Position numbers and translations under genes: made by a program. Source: Ceratotherium simum simum (lineage: Eukaryota; Chordata; Mammalia; Perissodactyla; Rhinocerotidae). Taken from it: a stretch of 64,000 bases of DNA. The DNA lies in contig NW_004454177.1 of the NCBI RefSeq assembly GCF_000283155.1, positions 25,001,554-25,065,553 on the forward strand, given 5' to 3'. Each line of letters begins with the position of its first letter. Within the stretch, counting starts at the first letter, position 1. Of the stretch, positions 32,932 through 44,384 are shown piece by piece. The notes under the pieces were generated by a model. It was not told where the DNA came from and did no database searches. It saw only the letters and a program-made list of their open reading frames with translations.

Positions 32932-33859
32932 AAAAAACATTTCTTCAACCTAAAAGTTCACTTTTTCTTCTGTTTTAAAATAAAATAAATAAATTTTAAA
33001 AACATTTTTGTGGGCCCCTAAGACTACTGTGGGTCCTGGGCACTGTGCCTGCCATGCCTAATGGGTAAGTCAGCCCTGGGTGAGAGATATGTGTTGGAGA
33101 TTTTTCCCTCTACACTTTCGATGTTATGAACTGCTTTCTGGAAGTTACTGGCTCCTCTGGCCCTCAGGATATACACTGCCTTTATACTTCTGCCTGTCCC
33201 ATCTCATCTCCCCCAGCTACTTATAAGGTTTGCACTGGGGGGGCTTCCAACTCCCCAGGTCCAGCCCCGATCCTTCTCAATTTAAACCCATGTCTTCATT
33301 CCCCGTCATTCCCCTGGGTGAGTCTCATTCCCTTAGGACTATTCTTGGCCTGGTAAAGTGACATTCAATTTCCTGATAAACTGTTTCTCACTGAGGTATT
33401 AATGACTAACTGTGTTCCTCCTCTACTCCTTCTAGACTCTTTGCATTTTGTCACAGAACTTTTAGAGACTATATCATAAATCAAAACCATGTATCCATCT
33501 GATGGAGAAATTTTAGTCCAGCAAAGGAAATACTTCAAAGTAAAGGTTGAACTTTGAGAATCATTTAGATTGTATTGTGCCAGTAGCTTGGTGCCAACTG
33601 CATCTGTGCATTCAGTGGGCCTTGGTGACATGACTTTGATTAGAAGCTTCTACAAGGCAGGGCACAGACTGTCCCCAAAATTCTCTTGGTAAAGTATCAC
33701 GTCCAATGGAGTCCTAATAGAATCGCTTTTATCCATGGGGTTGTGTTTCACACATCACTAAGGAGGAGTTCTGTTCCCCATCTCAAGTCATCCCTCTAGC
33801 TCTGCTTGGTGCTGACCTCACACACTGTACAGATGCCTAAAAACAATTCTCACTCCCTC

Positions 33860-34020
33860 AGCATCTGTTATTTTCCGAGTTTGAGCGGGAAAGTGTTCTC
33901 AGACATAATCCTGTTTATAAAGGAGGGAACTATGGCCCATAGAAGTGGAATAACTTACCTAACATAGCAAAACAAGTTGATGCCAGAATCAGGATAGATC
34001 CCAGCCCTCCCCAATACCTG
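33860..34020 (-). repeat. MIR, antisense, degraded
   Basis: 'ataaaggagggaactatggc' + 'ccatagaagtggaataactt' and 'gatgccagaatcaggataga' match the antisense MIR core. Confidence 0.6.
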
Positions 34021-34067
34021 GGTGTGGGTACCGCTCACGTCTGTCAGGGCCTAGGGAACCATTTACT

Positions 34068-34320
34068 ACAGAGCACAGGCTCTGAGTGGGTTGCTTGGTC
34101 TGATTCCTGACTTTATTGCTTACTATTTGTGTGACCTTAAAAAGTTACTCAATCTCCAAACCTCAGTTTCTCATCTGTCAAAAGGGGGGTGAGTAAGAAA
34201 TACTGTCAACCTCATAGAATTGTTGTGAGGATTCTTAGAGTTGTGACAATTAAATGAGATTATTCATACAAAGAACTTAGCACAATGCCTAGCACACATC
34301 CCCTCAATAAATGACTTTGT
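34068..34320 (+). repeat. MIR, sense
   Basis: 'agcacaggctctgagtgggt', 'tatttgtgtgaccttaaaaa', 'cctcagtttctcatctgtca', 'ttgttgtgaggattcttaga' and 'tgcctagcacacatcccctc': full sense MIR. It abuts the antisense MIR at 33860 with a short spacer. Confidence 0.88.
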
Positions 34321-34362
34321 TGTTGTTGTTATTATTTTCATCACTACTACTACAACCATTGC
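34318..34362. repeat. (GTT)n/(ACT)n simple repeat
   Basis: Short 'tgttgttgttgttattat' followed by 'actactactac', at the MIR tail. Confidence 0.75.
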
Positions 34363-34899
34363 TAATTCTATTACTGCCTCTACCATCCTGGTGGCTTAGA
34401 GAAGGTGCTAGTGCTGCTTCCTGGAGTCTGTGCTTCTCTGCCCAGGGAGTGGCCAGAGCAATGGGAGAATCTGGCAGAACAGGTTTTTTCAAAGCAGAGA
34501 AAAATAAATCAAAGGTGATAACCCAAACCTGGAAAAAGAATGTATTCCTTTGTTTGTTCTTTACTAATTGTGAAAGAACCTTCAAAATGTAGTTTATGCT
34601 GAAATAAATGAGCATGGCCTCTCTTGAGGTAACATGGCTGAACCTCTTTCGTCTGTGGTCTCCCTGACTCCATGAGAACAGACAGTGGCAACTTGGAGTT
34701 TCTGCCAAATGTGGTGATGGCTGACAGTGTTCTGTAATAATGTTGCCTACATCAGTGAGTAGACAAGATTGGGAGTCTGGAAACATGTGGAGACAGCAGA
34801 GATGAGGGAGGGGAGCTTCACACTCAGGTACAAAGTGTACCCTACCACTTGCTGCAAATTGCTCATCACTGAATGTGAAGTCTCCTGGGATTTAGTTAG

Positions 34900-35280
34900 G
34901 AGTCTTGGTTGACAGTAACAGCAGCCCAATTCATATTAGCTTAAGCAAAAAGGGGGATTTATTATTATAAAGATTCCATAGAGGATCAAGGAAGACAAGG
35001 AGAGACACAGAGCTGACCTGGGATTGAATTCAGGCCCTTAAATGCTATCAAAATATGTGTCTTTCCTCTCTGCTTCATTCTTCTTTCTACAGACTTACTT
35101 TGTCTATGGCTCTGGTTGACATAACGGAACAAAAGCTCACAAGTTTCGTAAATCGCTCTGCAGCCACCCAAAGAGAGCCTGGTCTCACTTTCTCCAATTC
35201 TGGAATTCCTATGGAAGGGACTGATTGGCTCAGCCTGGGTCAGGTTCCTTTCTCTGATTATCAATTCACAATGGTAAAAG
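34900..35280. mobile_element. Unclassified ancient mammalian repeat, possibly LTR
   Basis: 'attagcttaagcaaaaaggg' + 'ggatttattattataa' and later 'ggactgattggctcagcctg' are phrases I associate with a dispersed ancient mammalian element. I could not assign the family. Confidence 0.35.
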
Positions 35281-35541
35281 GTAAAAAGCGGTTATCCAAC
35301 ATGGCACAGGCACCATAACTATATACCACCTGTGAGTGGGCAAGACCACAGATAAGGGATTATTGAAACAGCTATTGATAAGCTATAGGACAAGAAACAT
35401 ATCATTCACATTCGGCCCTGTGCTGCATCCTGGCCATTCCCAGGCTCCTCATCATTTTACCAGAGACCCAGGATGTCTCTGTGCTTATTACTGCCCCTGC
35501 CCCTTCGTGCTGGGTGGACCCTAGCCCTAAACAAGGCAATT

Positions 35542-35785
35542 CCAGCATGGTATAGTGGAAATGACACAGGCTTTAGAACTACAGAGACCTTGAGTTAAAG
35601 CCCAGGTCTACCACTTACTAGCTGTGTGACACTGGGCAAGTTACTTGGCCTCTCTGAGCCTTGGTTTCTTATCTATAAATAATGCCTATCTAAAGGGGTT
35701 GTTGTCAAGACTAAGGATGATAAAGTAACCATATTTAAAATACTTGGCATATAATAGATGCTCAGTTACATTAATGTCATTTTCT
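35542..35785 (+). repeat. MIR, sense
   Basis: 'agcatggtatagtggaaatg', 'ccacttactagctgtgtgac', 'tgggcaagttacttggcctc' and 'ataatagatgctcagttaca': a well preserved full-length sense MIR. Confidence 0.92.
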
Positions 35786-36125
35786 CAATTAGGTTACCTA
35801 GAAATCTTTAGGAGGGTGGTGGAGTGGTGGTAAGTGAAAAGGGAGGAAAAAAGTGATAGAATTTTCTATCTGGGAAGTGTCCTTCTGCCTCAGGTACGTT
35901 ACAATTATCCTGAGCAAACATTAAATAATTTAAGTGAGTCAGCTGCACTCTGATAGATATAGCTTCTCACTTTATAGGCAAAGCAACAAGGATCTCAAGA
36001 TCAATGATGAGTGTTTTATGTTTCTTTTTAATTTATCGATGACTGGTATGGTCCTTAAATCTTTCTCAATAATTTCTAAAGTTTATATAACAATCTAATC
36101 ACTGAGTTAGTGAATGAAGTACTTG

Positions 36126-36494
36126 TTTTTTTTTTTTAAAGATTTTATTTATTTATTTTTTCCCCCCAAAGCCCCAGTAGATAGTTGTATGTCATAGCTG
36201 CACATCCTTCTAGTTGCNNNNNNNNNNNNNNNNNNNNNNNNNNNNNNNNNNNNNNNNNNNNNNNNNNNNNNNNNNNNNNNNNNNNNNNNNNNNNNNNNNN
36301 NNNNNNNNNNNNNNNNNCCCCAAAGCCCCAGTAGATAGTTGTATGTCATAGCTGCACATCCTTCTAGTTGCTGTATGTGGGACTCGGCCTCAGGATGGAC
36401 GGAGAAGTGGTGCCTCGGTGCGCGCCCGGGATCCGAACCCGGGCCACCAGCATCAGAGCGCGCGCACTTAACCACCAAGCCACGGGGCCGGCCT
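36126..36494 (-). mobile_element. ERE-family SINE, antisense, containing an assembly gap
   Basis: The complement starts 'ggccggccccgtggcttggt', with A and B boxes ('gggttcggatcccgggcgcg') and the 'cagcaactagaaggatgtg' body, and ends in a T-rich tail on this strand. The target-site duplication is 'gaatgaagtacttg' (36112-36125) and 'gaacgaagtacttg' (36495-36508). The 100-N gap lies inside. Removing it together with one of the duplicated 54-bp flanks gives a normal SINE. Confidence 0.93.
36218..36317. other. Assembly gap (100 N), probably false
   Basis: Exactly 100 N. The 54 bases before it (36164-36217) are identical to the 54 bases after it (36318-36371), so the contigs overlap and were not merged. 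Confidence 0.97.
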
Positions 36495-36584
36495 GAACGA
36501 AGTACTTGAACATTTTGTTGTTACTGTTGCTATTTGGAGAGGCACTCCCCTTTGAGAATATAGTAAGCCATACTTTTTATATAA

Positions 36585-36825
36585 ACTATAATTGAGTTCT
36601 TATTATAGCAAGCACTGTGCTAAATGTTTACATGCATTGTCGCATCTCTTCCTGTGAGTTAAGTGCTGTTGTCCCCATTTTCTGGATAAGGAAATTGAGG
36701 CTAAGATAAGTAAAGTGCCATGGTCACCTAGCATTCAGTGACAGAATTGGAATTTGAGCTCAGTTTAGCCAGCTCTCAGAGCCTGCGTTCTTAACCACTA
36801 TGCATTACTGCCTCTCCACACCTTG
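36585..36825 (-). repeat. MIR, antisense
   Basis: 'agcaagcactgtgctaaatg', 'ccattttctggataaggaaa' + 'ttgaggctaag', 'gcgttcttaaccactatgca': near full-length antisense MIR, about 750 bp upstream of exon 2. Confidence 0.88.
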
Positions 36826-37544
36826 GTTTTGGTTATAAGATTCAGAGACAGGCAACATAAGAAGTGAATCCCCAGGACAATCTGCACTTAGAGTATCTCA
36901 TTTGATAAATGATAATCTCATGGCTTCTGTGCGCCCACACAATGTTGTTACACAGGCCTGAATACAAAGCCGCAGAATTATAGAAAGAAAAATAGATGAA
37001 CAACAGACAGAATATCGCCTTGGACACGACAACTATTCTGATTACTTCCTTAGAGGATAATAGTGATGAAGGGGTTGAATCTGTGACAAAAGAACCTGGA
37101 AATTGTGTCCCAGCTTTAGACTCTTCAGCGTTTCCCGTTTTGATCAGAATTGTGCTCAGTCTAGTCATCTGAGGCTGTGTGGGGTTGTGTGTGCGTGCAT
37201 GTGGAATATTTTGGCCTGCTCCAGAAAACAACACCACTTTGGTGATTAACTGTAGATATTATCAATAACTCCTGATGATATATGAGGGATTCTTCATCCT
37301 TTGGCCTAGGTACCAATCATGGGAACCACTGTGATCTCTAACTACTAATTGACCTGCTCCTCCAGAAACATTTTGTTTTGTTCTGTTTGTGCTACTGGCA
37401 GAGTTTCATCATGTTCCAGACTGTGTATTGTATTCCAGATTTGTGCCTTTTTCTTTTTGAATTTATCCTGTGTGTAAATGAAAGAAAAATTTAAATATTA
37501 TGTGACTTTTGATTAGAAGCATATCAGGATTCATATCTCATATT

Positions 37545-37571
37545 TTCTTTTTTATTTCTCCTGTCTTTCAG
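37545..37571 (+). other. MAML2: MAML2 exon 2 splice acceptor
   Basis: A long pyrimidine tract ('ttcttttttatttctcctgt' then 'ctttcag') ends in AG at 37570-37571, immediately before the first MAML2-homologous codon. The tract is uninterrupted by other AGs. Confidence 0.93.
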
Positions 37572-38885
37572 CTTCAGGGTTCCTTGAAAAGAAAACAGGT
37601 AGTTAACCTGTCTCCTGCCAACAGCAAGAGGCCCAATGGCTTTGTCGACAACTCATTCCTTGATATCAAAAGAATCCGTGTCGGAGAGAACCTCTCTGCA
37701 GGGCAAGGGGGCCTCCAAGTAAATAATGGACAGAGTCAGATTATGACAGGGACCTTGCCCATGAGCCAAGCACCCCTGAGAAAGACTAACACTCTGCCTC
37801 CCCATACACATTCTCCTGGCAATGGTATGTTTAACATGGCCTTAAAGGAGGTGAAGAAGGAACCGGGAGAGACTCTGTCTTGCAGTAAGCACATGGATGG
37901 CCAAATGACCCAGGAGAATATTTTCTCTAACAGGTACGGAGATGACTCTGGAGAGCAGCTGATGGATCCTGAGCTGCAGGAGCTGTTCAATGAACTGACC
38001 AACATATCGGTGCCTCCCATGAGTGACCTTGAGCTGGAGAACATGATCAATGCCACCATAAAGCAGGATGACCCATTTAACATTGACTTGGGTCAGCAAA
38101 GCCAGAGGAGCACTCCCAGGCCCTCCTTGCCTATGGAGAAGACAGTGATCAAAAGTGAATACTCACCTAGCCTGACGCAGGGCCCCTCGGGCTCCCCTCA
38201 GATGAGGCCCCCATCAGCTGGCCCTGCATTCTCTATGGCCAACTCGGCCCTTTCCACTTCATCCCCAATCCCTTCAGTCACTCAGACCCAGGCTCAGCCG
38301 CAGACAGCCTCAGGAGCAAGCCGGGCCCTGCAGAGCTGGCAAGAAGTGTCCCATGCCCAACAGCTCAAACAAATAGCTGCCAATCGTCAGCAGCATGCCC
38401 GGATGCAGCAGCACCAGCCTACCAACTGGTCTGCCTTGCCCTCTTCCGCTGGGCCATCACCAGGTCCATTTGGGCAGGAGAAAATCCCCAGCCCTTCTTT
38501 TGGTCAGCAGCCATTCAGCCCACAGAGCTCCCCCATGCCTGGGATAGCCAGCGGCAGCAGCCAGTCGAAAGTAATGGCTAACTACATGTTCAAGGCCAGC
38601 CCCTCGGCCCAGGGAGGGCACCTGGATGTACTCATGCAGCAAAAGCCTCAGGATCTCAGTCGAAGTTTTATTAACAACCCGCACACAGCCCTGGAGCCCC
38701 GGCATGGCAACACCAAGCCTTTGTTCCATTTTAACTCAGATCAAGCAAACCAACAGATGCCTTCTGTTTTGCCTTCCCAGAACAAGCCTTCTCTCCTCCA
38801 CTACACCCAACAGCAGCAGCAGCAGAGCTCAATTTCAGCTCAACAACAGCAGCAGCAGCAGCAGCAGCAACAACAACAACAACAA

Positions 38886-38920
<35 letters not shown>

Positions 38921-39107
38921 ACAACAACAGCAGCAGCAGCAGCAGCAGCCACAGCCACAGCAGCCACCATCCCAGCCCACACAACCTCTATCAAGTCAGC
39001 CTTTGCTAAGATCACCCTTGCCGCTTCAGCAAAAGATCCTGCTTCAGAAAATGCAGAATCAGCCTATCACAGGACTGGGGTATCAAGTCTCCCAACAACA
39101 CAGACAG
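37572..39107 (+). CDS. MAML2: MAML2 exon 2 (Notch co-activator)
   Basis: An internal coding exon of 1536 nt (512 codons, phase 0 at both ends) encodes the large central part of mastermind-like 2. In the nucleus, MAML proteins join the Notch intracellular domain-CSL complex and recruit CBP/p300. The Notch/CSL-binding helix is in exon 1, outside the window. Visible here: basic segments LKRKQ and DIKRIRV; SUMO consensus sites VKKE (37851-37862) and IKSE (38148-38159); an acidic segment at 37941-38090 with LQELFNELT and DLELENMI, which by analogy with MAML1 is the CBP/p300-recruiting activation domain; Ser/Pro/Gln-rich sequence; Q6 (38808-38825) and Q36 (38841-38948), followed by a Gln/Pro stretch. 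The first in-window codons LQGSLKRKQ match the junction seen in CRTC1-MAML2 fusions. The exon reading frame runs past the donor to a stop at 39291, but that part is intronic. No frameshift or premature stop is seen. Confidence 0.97.
38808..38948 (+). repeat. MAML2: CAG/CAA repeats encoding polyglutamine
   Basis: Six Gln codons (38808-38825), five codons for SSISA, then 36 consecutive Gln codons (38841-38948). CAA and CAG are mixed, with the longest pure CAG run only about seven codons. Mixed codons are expected to limit slippage. The minus-strand and frame-shifted ORFs here (poly-Ala/Val, poly-Ser/Asn) are shadows. Confidence 0.97.
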
Positions 39108-39113
39108 GTAAGG
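39105..39113 (+). other. MAML2: MAML2 exon 2 splice donor
   Basis: CAG|GTAAGG, with GT at 39108-39109, is a perfect consensus 5' splice site, and the sequence after it loses MAML2 character. Confidence 0.95.
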
Positions 39114-39424
39114 GCTCTACTACTTCAAACACAGGGTACCCAGAGACCATCTAGGTTGGTCATTATGCTTTGGTTACCATTATGTTTGTCTTGGGACAGG
39201 ATTAAAACTACAAAGACAGTAGTGGCTCTGACAGATTCATATGATGACCTCATGAAACCTTGTTCACTTGGGGCGTCTGGAGGCATGAGCTAGTATTTCT
39301 TTGTAGGGCATTACTGTCACTGGGATCTGTAGTGATCAAAGGCTCTTGCTTATTAAGAATGTTGCATTATAATTCGTACCTTTAGTGACATGTCCAGTTG
39401 TTAGTGAGATTCTGATTTGCCCAG

Positions 39425-39845
39425 TGTTTATTCATTTAGTCAATAAATCAGTCATTAAATCCACATGTAGTTCCAGAGCACCTACCATGTGCAAGATGTT
39501 GTGATTATGTTGAGTATTGAATAAGGCCAACATGATGTTAAGAGTATTTAATGACCAGTCTATACCCATACCAACCAAGTGAGATGTCTAAATGCCCAAC
39601 CCATCATATTAGATCCTGCTATGATTCCATGTGGACTTAGTATCAACCTTAAATAAGACATGGTCCCTGTCTGCAAGTACAGTCTGGAGAGTGAGACAGG
39701 CTTTAAAAACTATCCTTTTAATACTGAGTGGAAAGAGTAATGATATGAGAGCACAGAGGTTGGGTATCTTACCCAGCTAGGGGAAATCAGGGAAGGCTTC
39801 TGGAGAAAGTAATGCCTGAGTTAAATGTTAAAGGATGAAATCGTC
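39425..39845 (-). repeat. L2 portion, antisense
   Basis: 'gtttattcatttagtcaata', 'gcacctaccatgtgcaagat', 'tggtccctgtctgcaagtac' and 'gggaaggcttctggagaaag' follow antisense L2 order, with an unrelated stretch inside. Confidence 0.65.
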
Positions 39846-40487
39846 AAACTACAGATAGAAAAAAAAATCTGTGGCTACCTTTATATCCTGTGGTTAACAT
39901 AAAACAAAGGTTTTATTCTGCCCCAAACGTGAATAGTATGACGCGATAGCTCTGTGCCTCCAGAGCACATACCGATGAGTAAGCTCTGATCCCTAGGGAA
40001 CTGGAAAGAGGAAACTCCTCCTGGAAGGAAGAAAGAAAGGAAGGACGTCTGAATGTTGCTTTGTGCATGTAATTTGACAGGTCTACATTAGTGTCTAAGC
40101 AGAAAGTGAGCACGTTACGTGTCAAAACAATATGTCAGGACAGTATGACAGTACAGAGCCTAATTCCAATCCCATTCCTAGAGTAGTTTTCATGGCCACT
40201 GCCCAGAAAAGAGTGCCATGAGCACCACAGAATGTGGCCAAGCTAACCTTTGCTCTAGATGTGTGCCAAGAGAAAACCAGACTCAGCTAGAATTTAGGAG
40301 CTGTGTACCAAGTAAAGCTTTCAGCTCTTATCCACTTAGGTGTATTTTTTAAAATTGTGAATTATAAAGAATGGACTTCAACTAGAGTCATGTGCATATT
40401 TTACAAAGTTCTATTTTTAATACAGGTAATTTGGGGACCATTTAAACAGCATTGTAGAAATACTTTCTAATGTTATGTGTAGCCATT

Positions 40488-40695
40488 TTGATTTGGATGA
40501 ATCTAGGTTCAAATTCTTACTCTGATGTTCACTAGCTGTGTGACCTCAAGCAAGTCATTGAACTCCTCTAGGCCTCAGTTTCCTCACCTGTAAAAGTGAT
40601 AATAATATATCCTAGGATTTTTTTGAGAATGAAATTAGGTAATTCTCAGCTCAGAGTTTAGAATAAGTTGCCTATTATGATGATTATTATGGAAA
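40488..40695 (+). repeat. MIR, sense
   Basis: 'gatgaatctaggttcaaatt', 'tcactagctgtgtgacctca' and 'cctcagtttcctcacctgta': sense MIR. Confidence 0.9.
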
Positions 40696-40917
40696 GAGCC
40701 ATATATGGTATCAAAATATTTTTAAGTATTACTATTATGTAGGAGAGGCGTCAGAGTAAGTCTCAAATTCTAACATAAATAGTATTGGAGGAATAAAAGA
40801 GAACTATCCCTAATTCTTCTACTTTCTAGCAGTATGGTGAGTGGGGAGCAATTTATCCTCCCTGGGCCCAGACCTCTGACCATAAAAATGGAAATAATAA
40901 ATAATGTGATATTAATG

Positions 40918-41160
40918 AGTTAGCATTTATTGAGTAATGCCATATTTACTCTATAATGGGATGACTTGTGTCTCCTTTACTTGTGGTATCTTGTTTCACC
41001 CATATAAAGGAAATACCATTATTCTCATCTTACAGGGAAGGCAGTTGAGGCACAGAGAGGTTACATAACTTTCCCAAAGTCACACAGATAATAAGTAGCA
41101 GAGTCAGGATTTTGATGGTCTACTTTGGAGGTTGTGCATTCAGCCACCAAGCTATACAAC
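40918..41160 (-). repeat. MIR, antisense
   Basis: 'tagcatttattgagtaatgc', 'ttctcatcttacagggaagg', 'caaagtcacacagataataa' and 'cagccaccaagctatacaac': antisense MIR, about 220 bp downstream of and inverted to the copy at 40488. Confidence 0.88.
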
Positions 41161-41164
41161 TCAC

Positions 41165-44100
41165 AGGTAGGATTTGTTGGGAAATTAATGACCACTTATA
41201 GATCATGGTGGAATTCTCAAAAGGAATATTGCTTATAATATTGAGCCATATTTACATAATTTACATAGTAGATTAAATCCTCTGAGGATAGAGAAAATCT
41301 TAAATCTCTAACCTTCAGAGCTGTTAAAGAAAAGAAGCAAAAATATCTATGTGATTGTTGACCTTCCTGAGGGTTAACATTATGGAGTTAACCAAAATAA
41401 ACAATTTACAACAGGAAATATATCTCTTTGGTGCCCTGTTAGCCCTTCTTTGGGAGTCTTCCTGCCACCTCCAACATCCTCTGTCCTGTTTCCGGCTCTA
41501 CTGCTCAGATCAACAAATGTACATCATAATCCTGACCTCTTAGTCTCCACCTGAGCTTCCAGGACCCAAGCATACCAATGGGTACTAATGACCAAATCAA
41601 CAAGCATCTTCCAATGCCTTAGATAATTTTTTTCACTTCTCAGTGCATATGACACATGTGATGCCAATTTCATCTTTTCAAGAAGGCCCTTAAAAAATGC
41701 TAGAAATGGTGATAGCACTCCAAGCTAAAGACCTCTTCTGTAGGCTAATGGGCCTTCCAATGGACAATGGCTACCCATTTAAAGGTTTATCCCAACTTTG
41801 TAGATTGAATCACATTGTCCCTTCCAGCTCAACAGTTCTCTGAGGTATGACTCTGAAGTCCTGTGTCTGAGTTGTGAGCAAGAATACCAGAGCTCTATAG
41901 TCAACTAAGTGTTGCCTTCTCTAAAGCATGCACCTTTGGTGGGTTGGACCCATTTTAATAATGATGCTATTGTTCAGTACAGTTACAAGAGTTTTTCTCT
42001 AGGGATTGTCTTCAGATCTTTTAGCACATTGAATGGATTATTACCATTGCAATAATATTCATCCTGTCAGGGTGATTTTTGAAAACAGTCAAGTTGGGTA
42101 ATGCTGCTTTGGGTCAAAAACAAGGAATTGCTATGCTGTGATAGGACTGCATTTCAAGTTTCATTTGTGAACTTTCTCTGAAAGCAATAAAGAAAATAAA
42201 TGGGTTGCTTCCCAAGATGATAATTTTGAGAAGCAACTTTCATTTGGATATACATTTTTCTAAAGTTTTTCTAATTCTTGTTGTCTTATCAAGTATATTG
42301 CCAAATATTCTCAACTCAGAGAGAGTAGTTTTAACTCTACCATCCATAGTATACAGTACAAATGTGTGTTCTCATTTCAGATTAGCTAAATCTCTGATTC
42401 TCATAATCAAAGTCATGGGAGGAGATACATTGGGAATTAGCAACTCTTAAGTTTATGAACTAAAGCATCCTAAATGAAAACACTAGTTATGAATTTTTTT
42501 CTGCTTCTCATACTCACTTTGTTTCAAACATAGGAAGATTTACTATGGGATTTGCTAACAGGAGCCCTTTAGCCTTGGGAATAGTGGAAATCTTAGCTTT
42601 CCACTACAAAATGGTAGATTGAATTTGTTGATCAGTTGCTTGTAATTTACCCAGCAGAGTGTGCCAAGATGGCCTTCTCTTCACCTTTCAGAACTCTGAA
42701 CCCAGACAGATCTGCATGCTCAGGCAGAAGACTAAATTTGGGAGATTCCTATGCCATTCTCCCTTTGTTGGGTATCTACCTCTGTTCTCCTAGATGTGAA
42801 TGGCACCGGAGAGACAGATGCAGCATAATCGAATTATTGGAGACATCTTTATTGTTCCATGCCTGAGGTGTTTTTAAGTAATCCCTTCTCTGGAGACTGG
42901 GAGAGCAAGTGGTATTTGGTGTTTCACAAAATGTCTTCAGTGACTCTGTCTTGCCAGTGTTTGGAGATTGCAAATGGAAATACCTCCTGGCTATAATTTT
43001 CTTCCCTTTCTGATTTGAAGGTTATGGGAGAGGGCAGGAGAGGGATGCATGCAGTTCTGATTTATCTTCAAGTCACTGATTACTTGTTTAAAGTGTGAAA
43101 GAGTTATTGGTTGACCATGGCTCATGAGAGTTCAATCCAAAAGCGCTAACCTCTTGAACCAAAAAGTGATCTTTTTCAGAGCTCTATGGTCAGACACTTA
43201 AAAGTGTGAATTTTTTTCTAACATTAGATCCATGAAACTCGAGTGGATTCTATATTTGGTTTAGAATTTTCCCATCTCTAAAAATTCTGAGAGGGAAGGC
43301 AGCCAGTGAATGGATGGTTTGTTATGACCGAAACATAAATTTGTACATTTCCTCTGTAGTTTAAAGCCAAACTCCTCAATCATATATTAAGAACCTCACC
43401 CTACTCTGTCTACCTAGCCAAGTTTATCCTTCACTATTCTACATATCAACCCTTGGTGTAAATCAGGCAAGTCTCCTCACATTCTGCTCTCCTCATCTTT
43501 AAGGTAATTTTGTATATATTTGATCTTAAAGATGAACACTCAGAAAATTGTTTCCCAGTTGGCCTAGGTGAGGGTGGAGGAATCACTGTAGCTCTCATAG
43601 ACTGACAAATCCTTATAATTGCCCAGTGAAAGTACCAGAGAAGAGATAGAACCTTGAAGCAACTGGGCATGCCTTTTCTAATGGAAAATGATTAGGAATT
43701 CAGTGTTCTGCAACAATATAATATCCAAACCACACCTTTGCTGCGGACTGGAGGTTGGCTAACGGGTCAGCCAGTTAGGCTAGTGCCAGGGTTTGGGTTT
43801 AAGGGCTAGAGTCAGGTTAGAGGAAGTCAGAAGCATGAAGTGCCAAAGACAAAAACCAAGCCAAAGTCGAAAAATGCTGGGAAACAAAATCTGTCAATAT
43901 AATCAGAACTCAAGCGTGAATCTAAAATATGGTAAAAAACCTATGGTCATGGGTAAAGTATAAATGACATGAGATCTAGAGTAAAGTTAGGATAGAGACC
44001 CCAGAGATGCTAGGTGATCATTGCAAATGACCTTTGACCATTTGGTGATTTCCATTGTGACTCACCTTGGCTAGGTTATGCTGGCAAAAGGGAAGAGGGC

Positions 44101-44380
44101 TAGTACAGACATGCTGAGGTTGTCCATCGCAGGCCAGGAGCATTATGCCTGCATTTTCATTTTATCTTTGATATTTCACATTTATCTTTTAGGTTTACAA
44201 AGGAAACAAAAATTTGTTTTTAATACTCCACGAAACTAGCGCTAACGCCAGGATCCAAAGTGAATTTCCAGACACATATGTTAATGTAATTTGTACCAAA
44301 GAATCTTGATTGGAAAAATTAGCAGAAGGGATTTTGCATGTGTTTTGTTAGTTTGTGTTAGTTGGTTTGTTCGTTTTAAT
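41165..44380. other. Long unique intronic stretch
   Basis: About 3.2 kb with no recognised gene, RNA or clear transposon. Moderately AT-rich. Candidate for conserved non-coding content, which cannot be judged without alignment. Confidence 0.5.
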
Positions 44381-44384
44381 ATTA

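Larger units (their letters stand above)
1..37571 (+). other. MAML2: MAML2 intron 1 (3' part)
   Basis: Everything upstream of the exon 2 acceptor is read as intron 1 of MAML2 in the sense orientation; exon 1 lies outside the window. No other spliced gene was recognised in it. It is filled with L2, MIR, MER5A, ERE and LTR relics, one FTL retrocopy and unique sequence. In humans intron 1 of this gene is very long and is where the CRTC1-MAML2 fusion of mucoepidermoid carcinoma breaks (established knowledge). Assignment as intron is inferred from the exon 2 boundary. Confidence 0.85.

Noticed and set aside
34304..34786. 160-codon minus-strand ORF with Asn run
   Set aside because: Includes the MIR tail and a GTT simple repeat; no homology recognised.
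36149..36478. ORF running through an N gap
   Set aside because: It is the ERE SINE on the minus strand interrupted by assembly Ns, not a gene.
37509..37571. Extension of the MAML2 frame upstream of the acceptor
   Set aside because: The sequence is a polypyrimidine tract and a splice acceptor; the frame is open by chance.
38626..39015. ORFs rich in Ser/Asn (plus strand) and Ala/Val (minus strand) across the CAG tract
   Set aside because: Shadow frames of the MAML2 polyglutamine repeat; the true frame is Gln and continues through homologous protein.
39108..39293. Extension of the MAML2 frame after 39107
   Set aside because: A perfect splice donor interrupts it and similarity to MAML2 stops.
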